The notes: generated from the letters alone by a model not told the origin. A stretch of 64,000 bases of DNA from an uncultured Clostridia bacterium (GCA_944386365.1 CALXAT010000007.1:1-64000); one strand, 5' to 3'. Positions 48,213 to 57,873 are shown, numbered from the stretch's first letter. Program-made: numbers and translations.

Positions 48213-49052
48213 TTACATTTTCATTTGCAAATCTTGTAATCTATATATTATATTTTCAGAAGCTCTTTTTACTTCTTCTATAAAAAATGCATTTCGATCT
48301 TCTGAATCTAAGTTTTTTCTAAATCTCAAAAACAAATCTGGTACACCTGCTTCTTCTGTTGCTTCAAAAAATAGCGTATTATATGGTATTGTTAATACTT
48401 GATTTTTTTCTCCTAAATACCTTGATATATTTTTGGAATTATATTTTGAAAATTTATCATATCTTCCAATTAATATTAGCACTTTTTGTGATGCTAATAG
48501 TTGATTTTGTTGCTTTAATTCCATAAATTTATTAATACTTCTTAATCTTTGTGACATATTGATAACCACAATATCTGAATCATGTATTATCGTTTTTTTG
48601 GTTTCTTCATCAACATTTTCATCCAAGTCTACAAATACCAAATCATAATATTGATTTGCTGCTTTTATAATATTCGGATAAAGTGTTTCTATTACTGTAC
48701 CATCACTTGGTGGTACCTCACATCCAAGTAATACTTCAAACCTATCTTTAAATACAACTTTTGTATAATTTGTAATAATGTCTGGTGTTATTTTATTACT
48801 TCTGATAACTCTGGCCAAACCTTCTACTCCTGTTTCTACTTCTAATGAAGCATTTGGTCCAAAAATTCCTAAATTTCTCTTTTTCTTTTTTTCTTCCCAA
48901 AAACATCTTTTTAATGGATCTTCTCTATTCGTTGTAGATATGACTAATATCCTATAATTATGTTCTATTGCCATATATGTAGAAATTGCAGCTATTGACA
49001 TAGTCTTTCCTGTCTGTTCTATGCTACTATTATAAAATGTTACAATTGACAT
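48213..49052 (-). CDS. MinD/ParA-like protein (TadZ-type) 1
   Basis: A 279-residue ParA/MinD-like fold: FYNSSIEQTGKTMSIAAISTYMA at the start, DLVFVDLDENV near residue 140 and later DIVVINMSQ. The P-loop lacks the usual KGGxGK lysine (here SSIEQTGKT), as in TadZ/CpaE proteins that localise Tad machinery. It lies between the 232-residue relative and the ATPase, all minus strand. A localisation or regulatory role for the pilus is likely by context. Confidence 0.8.
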   Translation of the reverse strand: MSIVTFYNSSIEQTGKTMSIAAISTYMAIEHNYRILVISTTNREDPLKRCFWEEKKKKRNLGIFGPNASLEVETGVEGLARVIRSNKITPDIITNYTKVVFKDRFEVLLGCEVPPSDGTVIETLYPNIIKAANQYYDLVFVDLDENVDEETKKTIIHDSDIVVINMSQRLRSINKFMELKQQNQLLASQKVLILIGRYDKFSKYNSKNISRYLGEKNQVLTIPYNTLFFEATEEAGVPDLFLRFRKNLDSEDRNAFFIEEVKRASENIIYRLQDLQMKM

Positions 49053-49055
49053 TAT

Positions 49056-49754
49056 TTATACTCCTCTTTCTATGATTTTAACAGCTTTTCTTATTTGGTT
49101 CTCACTTGTATCATTTAAGATTTCGCCTACAATAAAAATTAAGCTATCCTTATATTGTGTACTTAGCCTTTTGAATTTTATTTTTGCTACTCTTTGATTT
49201 TCAGCTAGTACTGACCAATCCCCATTTTCAATTGGAAAATAAATTCTATATTCATTCCACATAATTTTATATCCCAATGATAGAAAATTTAAATAATCAT
49301 CATCTTCTTTCAATATTTCTTTTGTATATAATATTTTGGTTAATTCCATTGGTGTTTTTAAAGTACTTAAAATTTCTAAACCTCTTTTTAAAGAATACAA
49401 ATCAAATGCTGTAACAAAATAATTTTTAGTATCATTGATTACATCCAAATCTTCAATTGCTTTATAATTGTCTACATCAATCAACATAATGTCATATGGT
49501 AATTCTTCTTTTTCTGAAATTCCTAAGTATTCTTTTATTTCTATTTCATTATTAAACCCTATTGCCACATCTATGTCTTCAAAATTGGTAATATATGTAA
49601 TTGTAGGATTTATAACTGGTACAACATATTTTGCCTTTTGTGTTAATGTTGAATCTACTACAATTACTTTTTTTTGCATAGCTGTTAAGATTTTAGCAAT
49701 ATTTATTATTAAATCTGTTTTGTCATACACCCCTATAAATCCTATCTTCTTCAT
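49056..49754 (-). CDS. MinD/ParA-like protein (TadZ-type) 2, no P-loop
   Basis: 232 residues beginning MKKIGFIGVYDKTDLIINIAKILTAMQKKVIVVDSTL, a ParA/MinD-like first strand and helix. The P-loop is reduced to GVYDKTD with no GK[ST]. DIMLIDVDNY near residue 89 fits the Walker B-like strand. It ends three bases before the next gene. As it should not hydrolyse ATP, it may pair with the downstream TadZ-like protein. Family assignment is structural inference. Confidence 0.7.
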   Translation of the reverse strand: MKKIGFIGVYDKTDLIINIAKILTAMQKKVIVVDSTLTQKAKYVVPVINPTITYITNFEDIDVAIGFNNEIEIKEYLGISEKEELPYDIMLIDVDNYKAIEDLDVINDTKNYFVTAFDLYSLKRGLEILSTLKTPMELTKILYTKEILKEDDDYLNFLSLGYKIMWNEYRIYFPIENGDWSVLAENQRVAKIKFKRLSTQYKDSLIFIVGEILNDTSENQIRKAVKIIERGV

Positions 49755-49769
49755 TGTTACTCCCTTTCT

Positions 49770-50699
49770 TTATTCTGTTGTATTAGTTGTATCTGTTGTT
49801 GTAGTTGCTTGTGCTGATAACCCTTCTAAGTATTCTTGTCTTGTTGTTACAGAATTTGTAATACTTTCTTCCATGTTTGCTTGGTAATTTCCTTCTGCAT
49901 CTTCTGTTTGTACTGCTGGATTAATAACATCATTTCTTTGTGTAGTATTATATCGATTCCATAAAGCATTTCTTGCTTGTTCAACAATATTTGGATTTTC
50001 GTTAATTAATGCCATTACTTCTTGACTTACTGGATAAGTTGGCGTTGCTGCTTCTTGTATTCCTGGTTCTGTATATTTATTTACATATAATTTTGCTCCA
50101 TTAACTTTAAATGCGTCTACAATTGCATTACTTAATGTATTAATTTCATCTTCGCTTAAAGTGATAGATATTGTATCTGTTGAATCTACTCCAGAAATAT
50201 TTGGTATCTCAACTTTCTTTTTAGAAACCACAATATAATCTGTTCCACTAGGCATTTGTAGACGAACATCTACATAGTCACCTGTTCGTAAATCAGATGG
50301 TAATACAAACATATTATATTCTTGCTTTCTTACGTCATTACCTGTTACTGTTTCATCTACATATATCATTTCTTTTGATAAAACAGTTCCTGTTGTCATT
50401 GCTATTTTTGCTATCATGTTATCTCCTAAATCTGATGGTGTAAGATAATCTGTTGGTGCTGTTGAATTCACTACTTGTGTAATTGTAAAATCACTTTCTG
50501 TTACTTCTTCTCCTGAATCCACATCTCTATTTAATGTATATACTGTAACATATGATGCCTCTAATTCTTTTTCTTCCTTTTTCATATTTGTTAATTGTAG
50601 TATTAAAAATGCAATCACTGCTCCTGTTATAATCAGCATAATTAACATTCCTAATAAAAATGAATTTCTTGCTTTTCTTTGCATTGGGTTTGTTGCCAT
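49770..50699 (-). CDS. cpaB: CpaB/RcpC-like SAF-domain protein
   Basis: A membrane helix (about residues 14-36) is followed by an outside SAF domain (YVTVYTLNRDVDSGEEVTESDFTITQVV near residue 50) and a RcpC-type region (LPSDLRTGDYVDVRLQMPSGTDYIVVSKKKV). The tail is rich in Thr, Asn and Gln. CpaB is the assembly factor encoded in Tad loci. I start it at 50699, eight bases after GGGAGG. It is the first gene of the operon, with a promoter upstream. No secretin follows, as expected for a monoderm. Confidence 0.88.
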   Translation of the reverse strand: MATNPMQRKARNSFLLGMLIMLIITGAVIAFLILQLTNMKKEEKELEASYVTVYTLNRDVDSGEEVTESDFTITQVVNSTAPTDYLTPSDLGDNMIAKIAMTTGTVLSKEMIYVDETVTGNDVRKQEYNMFVLPSDLRTGDYVDVRLQMPSGTDYIVVSKKKVEIPNISGVDSTDTISITLSEDEINTLSNAIVDAFKVNGAKLYVNKYTEPGIQEAATPTYPVSQEVMALINENPNIVEQARNALWNRYNTTQRNDVINPAVQTEDAEGNYQANMEESITNSVTTRQEYLEGLSAQATTTTDTTNTTE

Positions 50700-50759
50700 T
50701 ACCAATTCCTCCCTTTATATTTATTTTTGTATATTTTTTTACAAATTTCTATCTATTTT

Positions 50760-50788
50760 ATTTTAATACATTCCCTTTTCAAAATCAA
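50760..50788 (-). promoter_or_regulatory. Tad-like operon promoter
   Basis: On the minus strand TTGATT (50783-50788), 17 bases, TAAAAT (50760-50765). The leader to the cpaB-like ATG is about 55 bases. Two related words, AACTGTAAT and CACTGTAAC, lie 10-40 bases upstream. Confidence 0.7.
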
Positions 50789-50841
50789 TGAAATATGTAA
50801 CTGTAATTAAAAATTAATATCACTGTAACATTTTTGTAATA

Positions 50842-51714
50842 TTATAGTAAAAAAGATTCTAAAACCTTTGCTACACCATCATTATTATTTGTATCTGTAA
50901 CATAGTTAGCTATTTTTATGATTTCTGGTGTACTTCCTTTCATCGCTACGCCCATTCCTGCTTTTTCTATCATTCTTTTATCATTCACATTATCACCAAT
51001 TGCCATTACATCTTCTGTATTTAAATCTAGCTTTTCTAATAAAAACTCTATTGCCTTCCATTTATCTACATCACTTGCTGAAATCTCAGTATAAAAATAT
51101 TCAACAGGAATTTCTTCTGTTCCTTGTTGTATCATCTTTCTAGACATATGTGCAACTTCCAAAACTTCTATTCCACTTATTTCTTTTATCTTTCTTATAA
51201 TGGAATTAAATATACTGCTGCTTTCGTCACAAATTGTTATTTTTAAAAATTTTCCATCTTTCATATTTTTTACATAATCATATACATTATTGAGAACACT
51301 AATATTGGTTTTTTTATCTTCTTCTTTTTTTAAATTTTCTTTGTAGTAATATAATACATTAAATTTCAAACTCGTAGTTAGAATTGTCTTATCTGTATAT
51401 ACATTATATGCTATACTGTTTTCTTCACAAATTTTTATAATTTCTAAAACTTTTTCTTTTTTCATATAATTTTCATATATGATTTTATCCTTTTTTAAAT
51501 CATATACTAAAGCGCCATTTCCAGCTATAAAGTAACCATTTATACCTAATTCTTTAGCAATTGCTTTTATAGAATCAATTGGTCTTCCTGAGGCCAACAC
51601 AATTTCTATTCCTTTATTGATACATTTTGTTACAACTTCTTTCGTTTTTTTCGTAATTTCCCCATATCTATTTAGAAGTGTACCATCTAAATCTATCACA
51701 ACTAATTTATACAT
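50842..51714 (-). CDS. Cof-type HAD phosphatase
   Basis: A 290-residue HAD-superfamily hydrolase of the Cof/YidA type, probably acting on small phosphorylated metabolites. DLDGTLL at residue 8 holds the nucleophile Asp, ASGRP follows near 41, the C2 cap occupies about 85-200, and GDNVNDKRMIEKAGMGVAM near 238 gives the metal-binding Asp pair. A strong GGAGG site lies before the ATG. The exact substrate cannot be told from sequence. Confidence 0.95.
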   Translation of the reverse strand: MYKLVVIDLDGTLLNRYGEITKKTKEVVTKCINKGIEIVLASGRPIDSIKAIAKELGINGYFIAGNGALVYDLKKDKIIYENYMKKEKVLEIIKICEENSIAYNVYTDKTILTTSLKFNVLYYYKENLKKEEDKKTNISVLNNVYDYVKNMKDGKFLKITICDESSSIFNSIIRKIKEISGIEVLEVAHMSRKMIQQGTEEIPVEYFYTEISASDVDKWKAIEFLLEKLDLNTEDVMAIGDNVNDKRMIEKAGMGVAMKGSTPEIIKIANYVTDTNNNDGVAKVLESFLL

Positions 51715-51891
51715 AAATTCCTCCTTTGTTTTACATAGTATTATATATTTATTTTTTTTTCGATGTCAATATGTATCGTTTTTTTATTTGAAAAAATTTC
51801 CTGTTTATTTTTTCAGATATTGCAAATGCTAGTATTAGAAAAAACAATCGTTTTTTTCTAATAAAGTATATATACTGGAGGTGAATAAACA

Positions 51892-52089
51892 ATGGCAAAT
51901 AACAGTAATAAGAAATTAGTTCCAGAAGCAATGAGCGCTTTAGATAAATTCAAATATGAAGTAGCTAGTGAAGTTGGTGTTAATTTAAAAGACGGATATA
52001 ATGGTGATATCTCAGCTAAAGATGCTGGTAAAATAGGTGGTAACATGGTTAGAAAAATGATACAACAAGCTGAACAACAAATGAAATAG
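51892..52089 (+). CDS. Alpha/beta-type small acid-soluble spore protein
   Basis: SASPs coat and protect spore DNA. The 65-residue protein has the GPR protease recognition region YEVASEVGV near residue 22 and the conserved GYNGDISAKDAGKIGGNMVRKMIQQAEQQ. GGAGGTG precedes the ATG. The upstream region holds an inverted repeat TATTAGAAAAAAC / GTTTTTTTCTAATA near 51835-51863. A forespore sigma-G promoter is expected, but I could not place one with confidence. Confidence 0.97.
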   Translation: MANNSNKKLVPEAMSALDKFKYEVASEVGVNLKDGYNGDISAKDAGKIGGNMVRKMIQQAEQQMK

Positions 52090-52180
52090 TTTGTTTTACA
52101 CCTTAAATAACGCTAATTTTATATTAGTTTAGGGCAGAAAGTTAAATTTTGTTTTTATATATTTTAATTTAAAATACATA

Positions 52181-52206
52181 AAGGCAGGATTTGATTTCCT
52201 GCCTTT
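52181..52206. terminator. Bidirectional terminator
   Basis: AAGGCAGGA pairs with TCCTGCCTT around an eight-base loop with T on both sides. It separates the SASP gene from the minus-strand membrane protein gene. Confidence 0.88.
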
Positions 52207-52223
52207 TCTATTTACGCTATTTC

Positions 52224-53681
52224 TTATAAATCAATTAATATATATAATACATCTCCTAAAGCCTTGAATTGCACTTCTTCCTTGCTTGGATTTTCAAAAT
52301 ATTTTTCCTCTATTTCTTCTGTGAAATTTTGTACTCTTGTCAATTTTCTTCCTGTATAAAATTCATTTAATGTTGATGTATATAATCCTTTTATATAGGC
52401 AGATTGTTCACGTACTAATTTTGCATATTTTTGAACATTTTGACCATTGCCTGTGTATTTCAAGCCAATTTTATTTATCATAATTCCTTGATTTTCTAAT
52501 GTTTCTATTTCATTTTCTATTTTTTCTGAAAATTCTTTATCTATAACATTTCCTAATTTATATTCATATGTACTTTTCACAATAGAAAATAATGTAAGAA
52601 TAAAATATAAGATTATTACTCCTAGCATGATTTTTTCATAACAGATCATTTTTGCCTTTTCAAAATTGGTACAATAGATATATATTAACATTGCACTTAT
52701 CGATTCGCCAATTGCGAGTACTACTCTTGGAGCATCTGTAAATGTCTGTATTGGAAACATAATAAATGTACTAAAAATATAAAACATAAAAATAAATAAA
52801 ATATTTATAGCATCATTAAGGTTATGTTTCTTTACTCCCCAAATGATAGAAATGGCAATTATAAAAACGCCTAACCCTATCCAAACATATTGTGGAAACA
52901 TATAAAATGAATAGATTATCATTTCATTCATTCCTATTAGATTTTTCCTGATTATATTTACATAATCCACATCATCCATTCTGTCTGTTTTTTGCATCCC
53001 TGTTATGCTAGGCACCAAATTAACAATTGTAAGACTAATAATTGCTGCTATGCATATGAAAATGGCACATGGTAATATTTTTTTAAAAAATGCTTTATTC
53101 ATCTTTTTATTTTCTAATAATGTTACTAAAATCGCAGTTGCTATATATACAGGTATTGTTCCTTGATAACATATAACTCCCAATATTGTTAAAACTAATC
53201 CTATTTTCTTCTTTTTTTCTATAATAATCTTTTTTATAGCTATAATATACAATAATATACTAGTACCTATTACAAAACTATCTATAAATTTTAACACATC
53301 TACAATCAAAAAATTAAAAATATATGTATAACTTAATATAAATGCTATCGCTTTATTTTTGTTCTTTTCTAATGATTTATATTTTTTTATAATCGCATAT
53401 ATCTCAACAACACAGATAGATAGCACCATAATTGCAATCGCTATATTGATAATATACATCACTTTTATACTTGGATTACATATTCCAACGATTACAAAAA
53501 TGAAAGCAGAAATCAATCTTCCATCTCTAATATAAGCATCTTTTGTTGCATAATCTATATACCCTTGTGAATATATTCTTTCTGTATCAACAGAATAAAA
53601 TCCTGTAACAAAAAAGCATAAAATCATTATTGAGATAATAACTGAAATTATAAAAAGTAAAATTTTATTCTTTCGTTTCAT
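52224..53681 (-). CDS. Multi-pass membrane protein, GtrII-like
   Basis: 485 residues with about ten membrane helices, and a soluble C-terminal tail from about residue 395. Near residue 53 is RDGRLISAFIF in an outside loop, a place and motif typical of the GtrII glucosyltransferase-like family that moves sugars from lipid carriers to surface glycans. The gene stands alone between SASP and hpf. The assignment rests on topology and this motif, so a related polytopic function is possible. Confidence 0.65.
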   Translation of the reverse strand: MKRKNKILLFIISVIISIMILCFFVTGFYSVDTERIYSQGYIDYATKDAYIRDGRLISAFIFVIVGICNPSIKVMYIINIAIAIMVLSICVVEIYAIIKKYKSLEKNKNKAIAFILSYTYIFNFLIVDVLKFIDSFVIGTSILLYIIAIKKIIIEKKKKIGLVLTILGVICYQGTIPVYIATAILVTLLENKKMNKAFFKKILPCAIFICIAAIISLTIVNLVPSITGMQKTDRMDDVDYVNIIRKNLIGMNEMIIYSFYMFPQYVWIGLGVFIIAISIIWGVKKHNLNDAINILFIFMFYIFSTFIMFPIQTFTDAPRVVLAIGESISAMLIYIYCTNFEKAKMICYEKIMLGVIILYFILTLFSIVKSTYEYKLGNVIDKEFSEKIENEIETLENQGIMINKIGLKYTGNGQNVQKYAKLVREQSAYIKGLYTSTLNEFYTGRKLTRVQNFTEEIEEKYFENPSKEEVQFKALGDVLYILIDL

Positions 53682-53737
53682 CTTTTATAACCTCATATCA
53701 TCTTATCTATCAAATTTTATTTAACTATATAGAAAAT

Positions 53738-53765
53738 ATGGCTAACCTTCAAATAGGCTAGCCAT
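53738..53765 (-). terminator. hpf terminator
   Basis: ATGGCTAACC and GGCTAGCCAT pair with one mismatch in an eight-base-loop hairpin directly after the hpf stop; the T-run on the minus strand is interrupted. Confidence 0.65.
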
Positions 53766-53769
53766 TTTT

Positions 53770-54297
53770 CTATGCTTCTGGTTCTACTAAACCATAGTTT
53801 TTACCATCTTTTAATTTATGAATTACATTTACTTTTCCTGTTTCAACATTGATAAATGTTAAGAAATTATGTGATGGTTTTTCTTGTAATTTAAGGACAG
53901 CATCTTCTGGTAACATTGGCTTAATTTCATAATATGATGTTTTTATAATTTCATTTGATATTTCAGAAACTTTATCATCTGAAACTTCCATCGTTTTTAT
54001 ACTACCTTCTCTTAACATTTTTTCTTTTTTCGTTTTTACTTTTCTGATTTGTCCTTCTAATATATCTATATCTTTATCTATAGATGCATACATATCTTTA
54101 TCTTCTGTTACTGCTCTATACTTTTCTCCTCCTGCTAGCACACATATCTCTGCTATTTGCTCGTTTTTTTCTGTTCGTAAAGTAACATCTGCCTCTGCAT
54201 CTTCAAAATATTTATCAATTCTATCTAATTTTTTTTCAACATAATCGTTTATTGCTTCTGTTATCTTTAGTTCCTTTCCTATTATTTTTATTTTCAT
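53770..54297 (-). CDS. hpf: Long ribosome hibernation factor HPF
   Basis: Long HPF dimerises ribosomes into inactive 100S particles in stationary phase. The N-terminal domain (residues 1-95: MKIKIIGKELKITEAINDYVEKKLDRIDKYF) and the C-terminal dimerisation domain (about 118-175: IIKTSYYEIKPMLPEDAVLKLQEKPSHNFLTFINVETGKVNVIHK) are both complete. The length of 175 is usual for Firmicutes. A strong GGGAG site precedes the ATG. Confidence 0.96.
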   Translation of the reverse strand: MKIKIIGKELKITEAINDYVEKKLDRIDKYFEDAEADVTLRTEKNEQIAEICVLAGGEKYRAVTEDKDMYASIDKDIDILEGQIRKVKTKKEKMLREGSIKTMEVSDDKVSEISNEIIKTSYYEIKPMLPEDAVLKLQEKPSHNFLTFINVETGKVNVIHKLKDGKNYGLVEPEA

Positions 54298-54450
54298 AAA
54301 AATCGCTCCCTTCTTCTTTCATGTTTTTGTTATCAAGTTATATGATTATTATATATGTTATTTTGTTTTTTTTCAACCTTTTTTAAATTAAATTTATTAT
54401 CCCATTGCAAAATTCTTAAAGCGATTTTTAAAACTATAAGTATTTCATAC

Positions 54451-55179
54451 TTAAAATAACGCTTCCAATTTGTATTCTCTTTCCATTTTTTCATTAAAAT
54501 ATATGCTTGTAATTAATTTAAATTCTTCTAAAGCTTCATTTTTTAAATTAAATGAAAATACTTTTTTGGCTGGAGCCGATATGGTATATTTAATTGCATT
54601 GATTGTGCTTTCTGACATAAATATAGAAGATTTATCTTGTCTACTACAAGCTTCGCATTTAAAACCATTATCTCTTATACTAAAATAATGTAAATTATCT
54701 TTTTGTTTACAAGTTACACATGCTGTTACCCTAGGTGTAAAACCTAACAAACTTAATAATCTTAATTTAAATATACTGATAACTAAATCTTTGTCTTTGT
54801 CCGTTTCTGATAAAATATATAATGCATTTAAATATAACTGTAATATATTATAACAATTTTCATTTTCATCTGTTACATCTTGTACAATTTTATTTAAATG
54901 AATTGCATATTTTAATTTATCCAAATCTGTTCTAATTTTATAAAACATCTCTATTGTTTCACAAGAATTGATATGATATGTACTTGTCCCCTGATACAAT
55001 AAATATTCACAAAAGCAAAAAAGTTGTGTTCCTGCTAAAAGAGCACTTTTAGGTCTTCTTGCTCCTTTAGCAGAACAGGATATTTTTCCAAGATTGGGTG
55101 TTAATATGGTAAGCATCTTATCATAGTCACCCATATTATTTTCAGATAATACAATTCCTTTTACTTTTATTGTCGCCAT
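54451..55179 (-). CDS. recO: DNA repair protein RecO
   Basis: RecO works with RecR and RecF to load RecA at gaps. The N-terminal OB fold (KVKGIVLSENNMGDYDKMLTILTPNLGKISCSAKGARRPKS) and the zinc region CVTCKQKD...CEACSRQ near residues 158-185 are visible. The length is 242. It follows era and yqzL on the same strand, the order seen in Bacillus. Confidence 0.95.
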   Translation of the reverse strand: MATIKVKGIVLSENNMGDYDKMLTILTPNLGKISCSAKGARRPKSALLAGTQLFCFCEYLLYQGTSTYHINSCETIEMFYKIRTDLDKLKYAIHLNKIVQDVTDENENCYNILQLYLNALYILSETDKDKDLVISIFKLRLLSLLGFTPRVTACVTCKQKDNLHYFSIRDNGFKCEACSRQDKSSIFMSESTINAIKYTISAPAKKVFSFNLKNEALEEFKLITSIYFNEKMEREYKLEALF

Positions 55180-55219
55180 ATTTTAATCCCTCTAAATCTA
55201 TTTTCTATTGTTTTTATGT

Positions 55220-55396
55220 TTACAAATTTTTCTCAATATTTCTATTTTCAATGAGTTTTTCTTCCATATTTTCTTTATGAATAGCTATATCTTTCTTTTC
55301 TATTTTATCTTCTATATTTTCTATCTGTTTCAACTCTAAATACGTATTAATATCTCCTGTATTTTTAAATGTCTCCCATGCAATCTTTTTTATCAT
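55220..55396 (-). CDS. yqzL: YqzL-like small protein
   Basis: A 58-codon frame reads MIKKIAWETFKNTGDINTYLELKQIENIEDKIEKKD... The first 24 residues match the YqzL family pattern (aromatic-rich start, ...TGxxxxYLxxK), and it lies exactly between era and recO as yqzL does in Bacillus. GGAG precedes the ATG by ten bases. The tail after residue 25 is a charged helix, longer than usual. The function of the family is not established. Confidence 0.8.
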   Translation of the reverse strand: MIKKIAWETFKNTGDINTYLELKQIENIEDKIEKKDIAIHKENMEEKLIENRNIEKNL

Positions 55397-55497
55397 AAGC
55401 TATCATCTCCATTTTTTAGTTTTCACTATTATCTTTTGCAATTTTTGTATTATTATTCAATATCTTAATTGTAATTTTTATTTTATAACTATTACAA

Positions 55498-56400
55498 TTA
55501 TTGTAACTTAAATTTGTTAACAATTGACTGATTATCAATCCAGTCCTCTTTTACTTTTACCCATGTTTTCAAATTAATTTTCACTCCAAAATTTTCTTCC
55601 ATATCGATCCTAGCAGCTCTTCCTATTCTTTTTAACATTTCTCCATTTTTTCCAATAATAATTCCTTTATGGGATTCCCTTAAACAATATATCGTTGCTT
55701 CTATATCATAGATTTCTTCATTATTTTTATTTTTTCTCAATTTCATTTTTTCTACTTCCACATAAATCCCATGTGGTACTTCATCTTGTAACAATTTTAA
55801 AGCTTTTTCTCTTATGGTTTCTTCCGCCAATTGTCTCATCGTTTGATCTGTATATTCCTCTGTATCATAATATGCAGGACCTTCTTTTAAGTTCTTTTCA
55901 ATCTCCTCTAAAATAATTTCTTTATATTTTACATTTGTCGCTGATATTGGAATTACAGCTTCAAAATCATATGCTTTACTATAAATATCAATTAACTTAA
56001 GCAATTTTTCTCTCTTTACTAAATCTATTTTATTAATGATTAATATTGTTTTTCTTTTAGCTTCTTTAATTTTTTCTAATATCATCCTATCTCCTTTTCC
56101 AATATCTTCACTTGTTGCTTCTATTAGAAATAATATAACATCTGCATCTGGTATACTTGCAAAAGACGTCTCATTCATTGTTTCATTTAATTTATGCTTT
56201 GGTTTATGAATACCCGGTGTATCTGTAAATATAATTTGTGAGTTTTCTCTATTCACGATTCCTCTAATTGCTGTTCTCGTTGTTTGAACTTTATTGGCAA
56301 TTGCCGCAACTTTCTCTCCTACTAACAAATTCAAAAGTGTTGATTTTCCTACATTTGTTCTTCCCACTAATGTTACAAACCCTGATTTAAATTCTGCCAT
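55498..56400 (-). CDS. era: GTPase Era
   Basis: Era is a GTPase that helps mature 16S rRNA and the 30S subunit. GRTNVGKST near residue 13, DTPGIHKP near 60, NKID near 123 and the C-terminal KH domain (GIIIGKNGEMLKRIGRAARIDMEENFGVKINLKTWVKVKEDW) are present in 300 residues. It is the first gene of an era-yqzL-recO cluster. Confidence 0.98.
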   Translation of the reverse strand: MAEFKSGFVTLVGRTNVGKSTLLNLLVGEKVAAIANKVQTTRTAIRGIVNRENSQIIFTDTPGIHKPKHKLNETMNETSFASIPDADVILFLIEATSEDIGKGDRMILEKIKEAKRKTILIINKIDLVKREKLLKLIDIYSKAYDFEAVIPISATNVKYKEIILEEIEKNLKEGPAYYDTEEYTDQTMRQLAEETIREKALKLLQDEVPHGIYVEVEKMKLRKNKNNEEIYDIEATIYCLRESHKGIIIGKNGEMLKRIGRAARIDMEENFGVKINLKTWVKVKEDWIDNQSIVNKFKLQ

Positions 56401-56544
56401 TTTTTATTTTCCTTTCTTCTTATTTTAATTTCCTTTATATTATACACCATTTTTTTGCTAAATTTGTAGAATTTGTGAAATTTATTTAAGTTTTAAATTT
56501 TATTTTTATTTAAATCTTTATATACTTTTCCTTTTTATAGCAAA

Positions 56545-56573
56545 AAAGCTGTATTATGGGAAATACAGCTTTT
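56545..56573 (-). terminator. Terminator of the GT4 gene
   Basis: On the minus strand AAAAGCTGTATT and AATACAGCTTTT pair around a five-base loop and six T follow, eight bases after the stop. Confidence 0.9.
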
Positions 56574-56580
56574 ATATATT

Positions 56581-57873
56581 TTATGCATATGCTTGACGTT
56601 TTCTAAAGTTAAGTAAGTTCGTAATTTCATTATCACCTTTAATTGTCTTTTTCGTTTTCTTAGCTCTTTCTTGCTCAAGTTGTCTTTTTTGTTTTTCAGC
56701 CATTGATTGACAAATTGCTTTTTGATATGTGAAATGAGTGTCTTGTGCAATCTTACTCCAATTATATTCATTTCTAACCTTATTTTTTGCTTTTTTCGTT
56801 ATATCTGCACATAATTTATGATCATACAATAATTCTAGTATAGAATCTGCTATTGAATTTGGATTTCCGCAATATGTTTTCATACCATTTTCTCTATGTT
56901 GTACGATTTCATTTAATCCACCAATATCTGATACAACTACTGGATTTTCTGATAACATTGCTTCTAATGCTACAATTCCAAATGGTTCATAGGTACTTGG
57001 AAATACTGCTATATCTGCTGCCTTATACATTCTTTGAACATCTTTTCCTGCCATATATCCTGCAAAATACACTTTATTAGCTATTCCAAGTGCATTTGCT
57101 TGTGCTTGTAATTCCTCTAGCATTCCACCTTTTCCACAAATAACTAACTTAGAATCATGATATCCATTTAGAATTTTAGGCATTGCACTGATTAAATGTT
57201 GTACACCTTTCTCATAAACCAATCTTCCCATAAACAAGATAATCTTTTCATTATCCATTGCAAATCTTCTTCTAAAATTATAGTCTCTTTCTATACCATT
57301 AAATAAATTTAAATTTACACCATTTGGTACTACATTGATTTTTTCATATGGTAATCCAAATAATCTTTGTAACTCATTTTTCATGTAGTTACTATTTACA
57401 ATAACTTCTGAAGCTTCATATGTTAACATCCATTCTGTATCATTTATATATCTTTGTGTTTCATCATGTATTCCACTATTTCTTCCTGATTCTGTTGCAT
57501 GTATTGTAGCTACAATTGGAATATTATATGAATTTTTTAATGTTTTTGCTGCATAAGCAACTAACCAATCATGTGCATGAATTACATCAAAATTTCCTTG
57601 TTCTGCTATAATTTCATTTGCTTTTGCAATTAAATTAAAGTTCAATTGCATAATCCAATCTATAAAATTATTTGGATTTATCATGTAATTGTCTACTCTA
57701 TATACTTTTACACCTTTATCATCCTCAAAATATGGTGCATCTCCATCTTTATACGTAACAACCGTTACATCATGACCATCTTTTATTAATGTTCTTGATA
57801 AATCATATACAACCCTTGCAATTCCTCCTACTACTCTTGGTGGGTATTCCCATGTTAACATCAATATTTTCAT
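56581..57873 (-). CDS. GT4 glycosyltransferase, glycogen-synthase-like
   Basis: The 430-residue protein has MKILMLTWEYPPRVVGGIARVVYDLS at the start (donor/acceptor loop of starch-synthase-like GT4 enzymes). It also has HAHDWLVAYAA near residue 100, GRLVYEKGVQHLI near residue 215, and EPFGIVALEAM with the catalytic E-x7-E near residue 302. It probably makes alpha-1,4-glucan or another glycoside. I start it at 57873, seven bases after GGGAG. With glgP in the same window a glycogen cycle is plausible, but a surface-glycan role cannot be excluded. Confidence 0.88.
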   Translation of the reverse strand: MKILMLTWEYPPRVVGGIARVVYDLSRTLIKDGHDVTVVTYKDGDAPYFEDDKGVKVYRVDNYMINPNNFIDWIMQLNFNLIAKANEIIAEQGNFDVIHAHDWLVAYAAKTLKNSYNIPIVATIHATESGRNSGIHDETQRYINDTEWMLTYEASEVIVNSNYMKNELQRLFGLPYEKINVVPNGVNLNLFNGIERDYNFRRRFAMDNEKIILFMGRLVYEKGVQHLISAMPKILNGYHDSKLVICGKGGMLEELQAQANALGIANKVYFAGYMAGKDVQRMYKAADIAVFPSTYEPFGIVALEAMLSENPVVVSDIGGLNEIVQHRENGMKTYCGNPNSIADSILELLYDHKLCADITKKAKNKVRNEYNWSKIAQDTHFTYQKAICQSMAEKQKRQLEQERAKKTKKTIKGDNEITNLLNFRKRQAYA

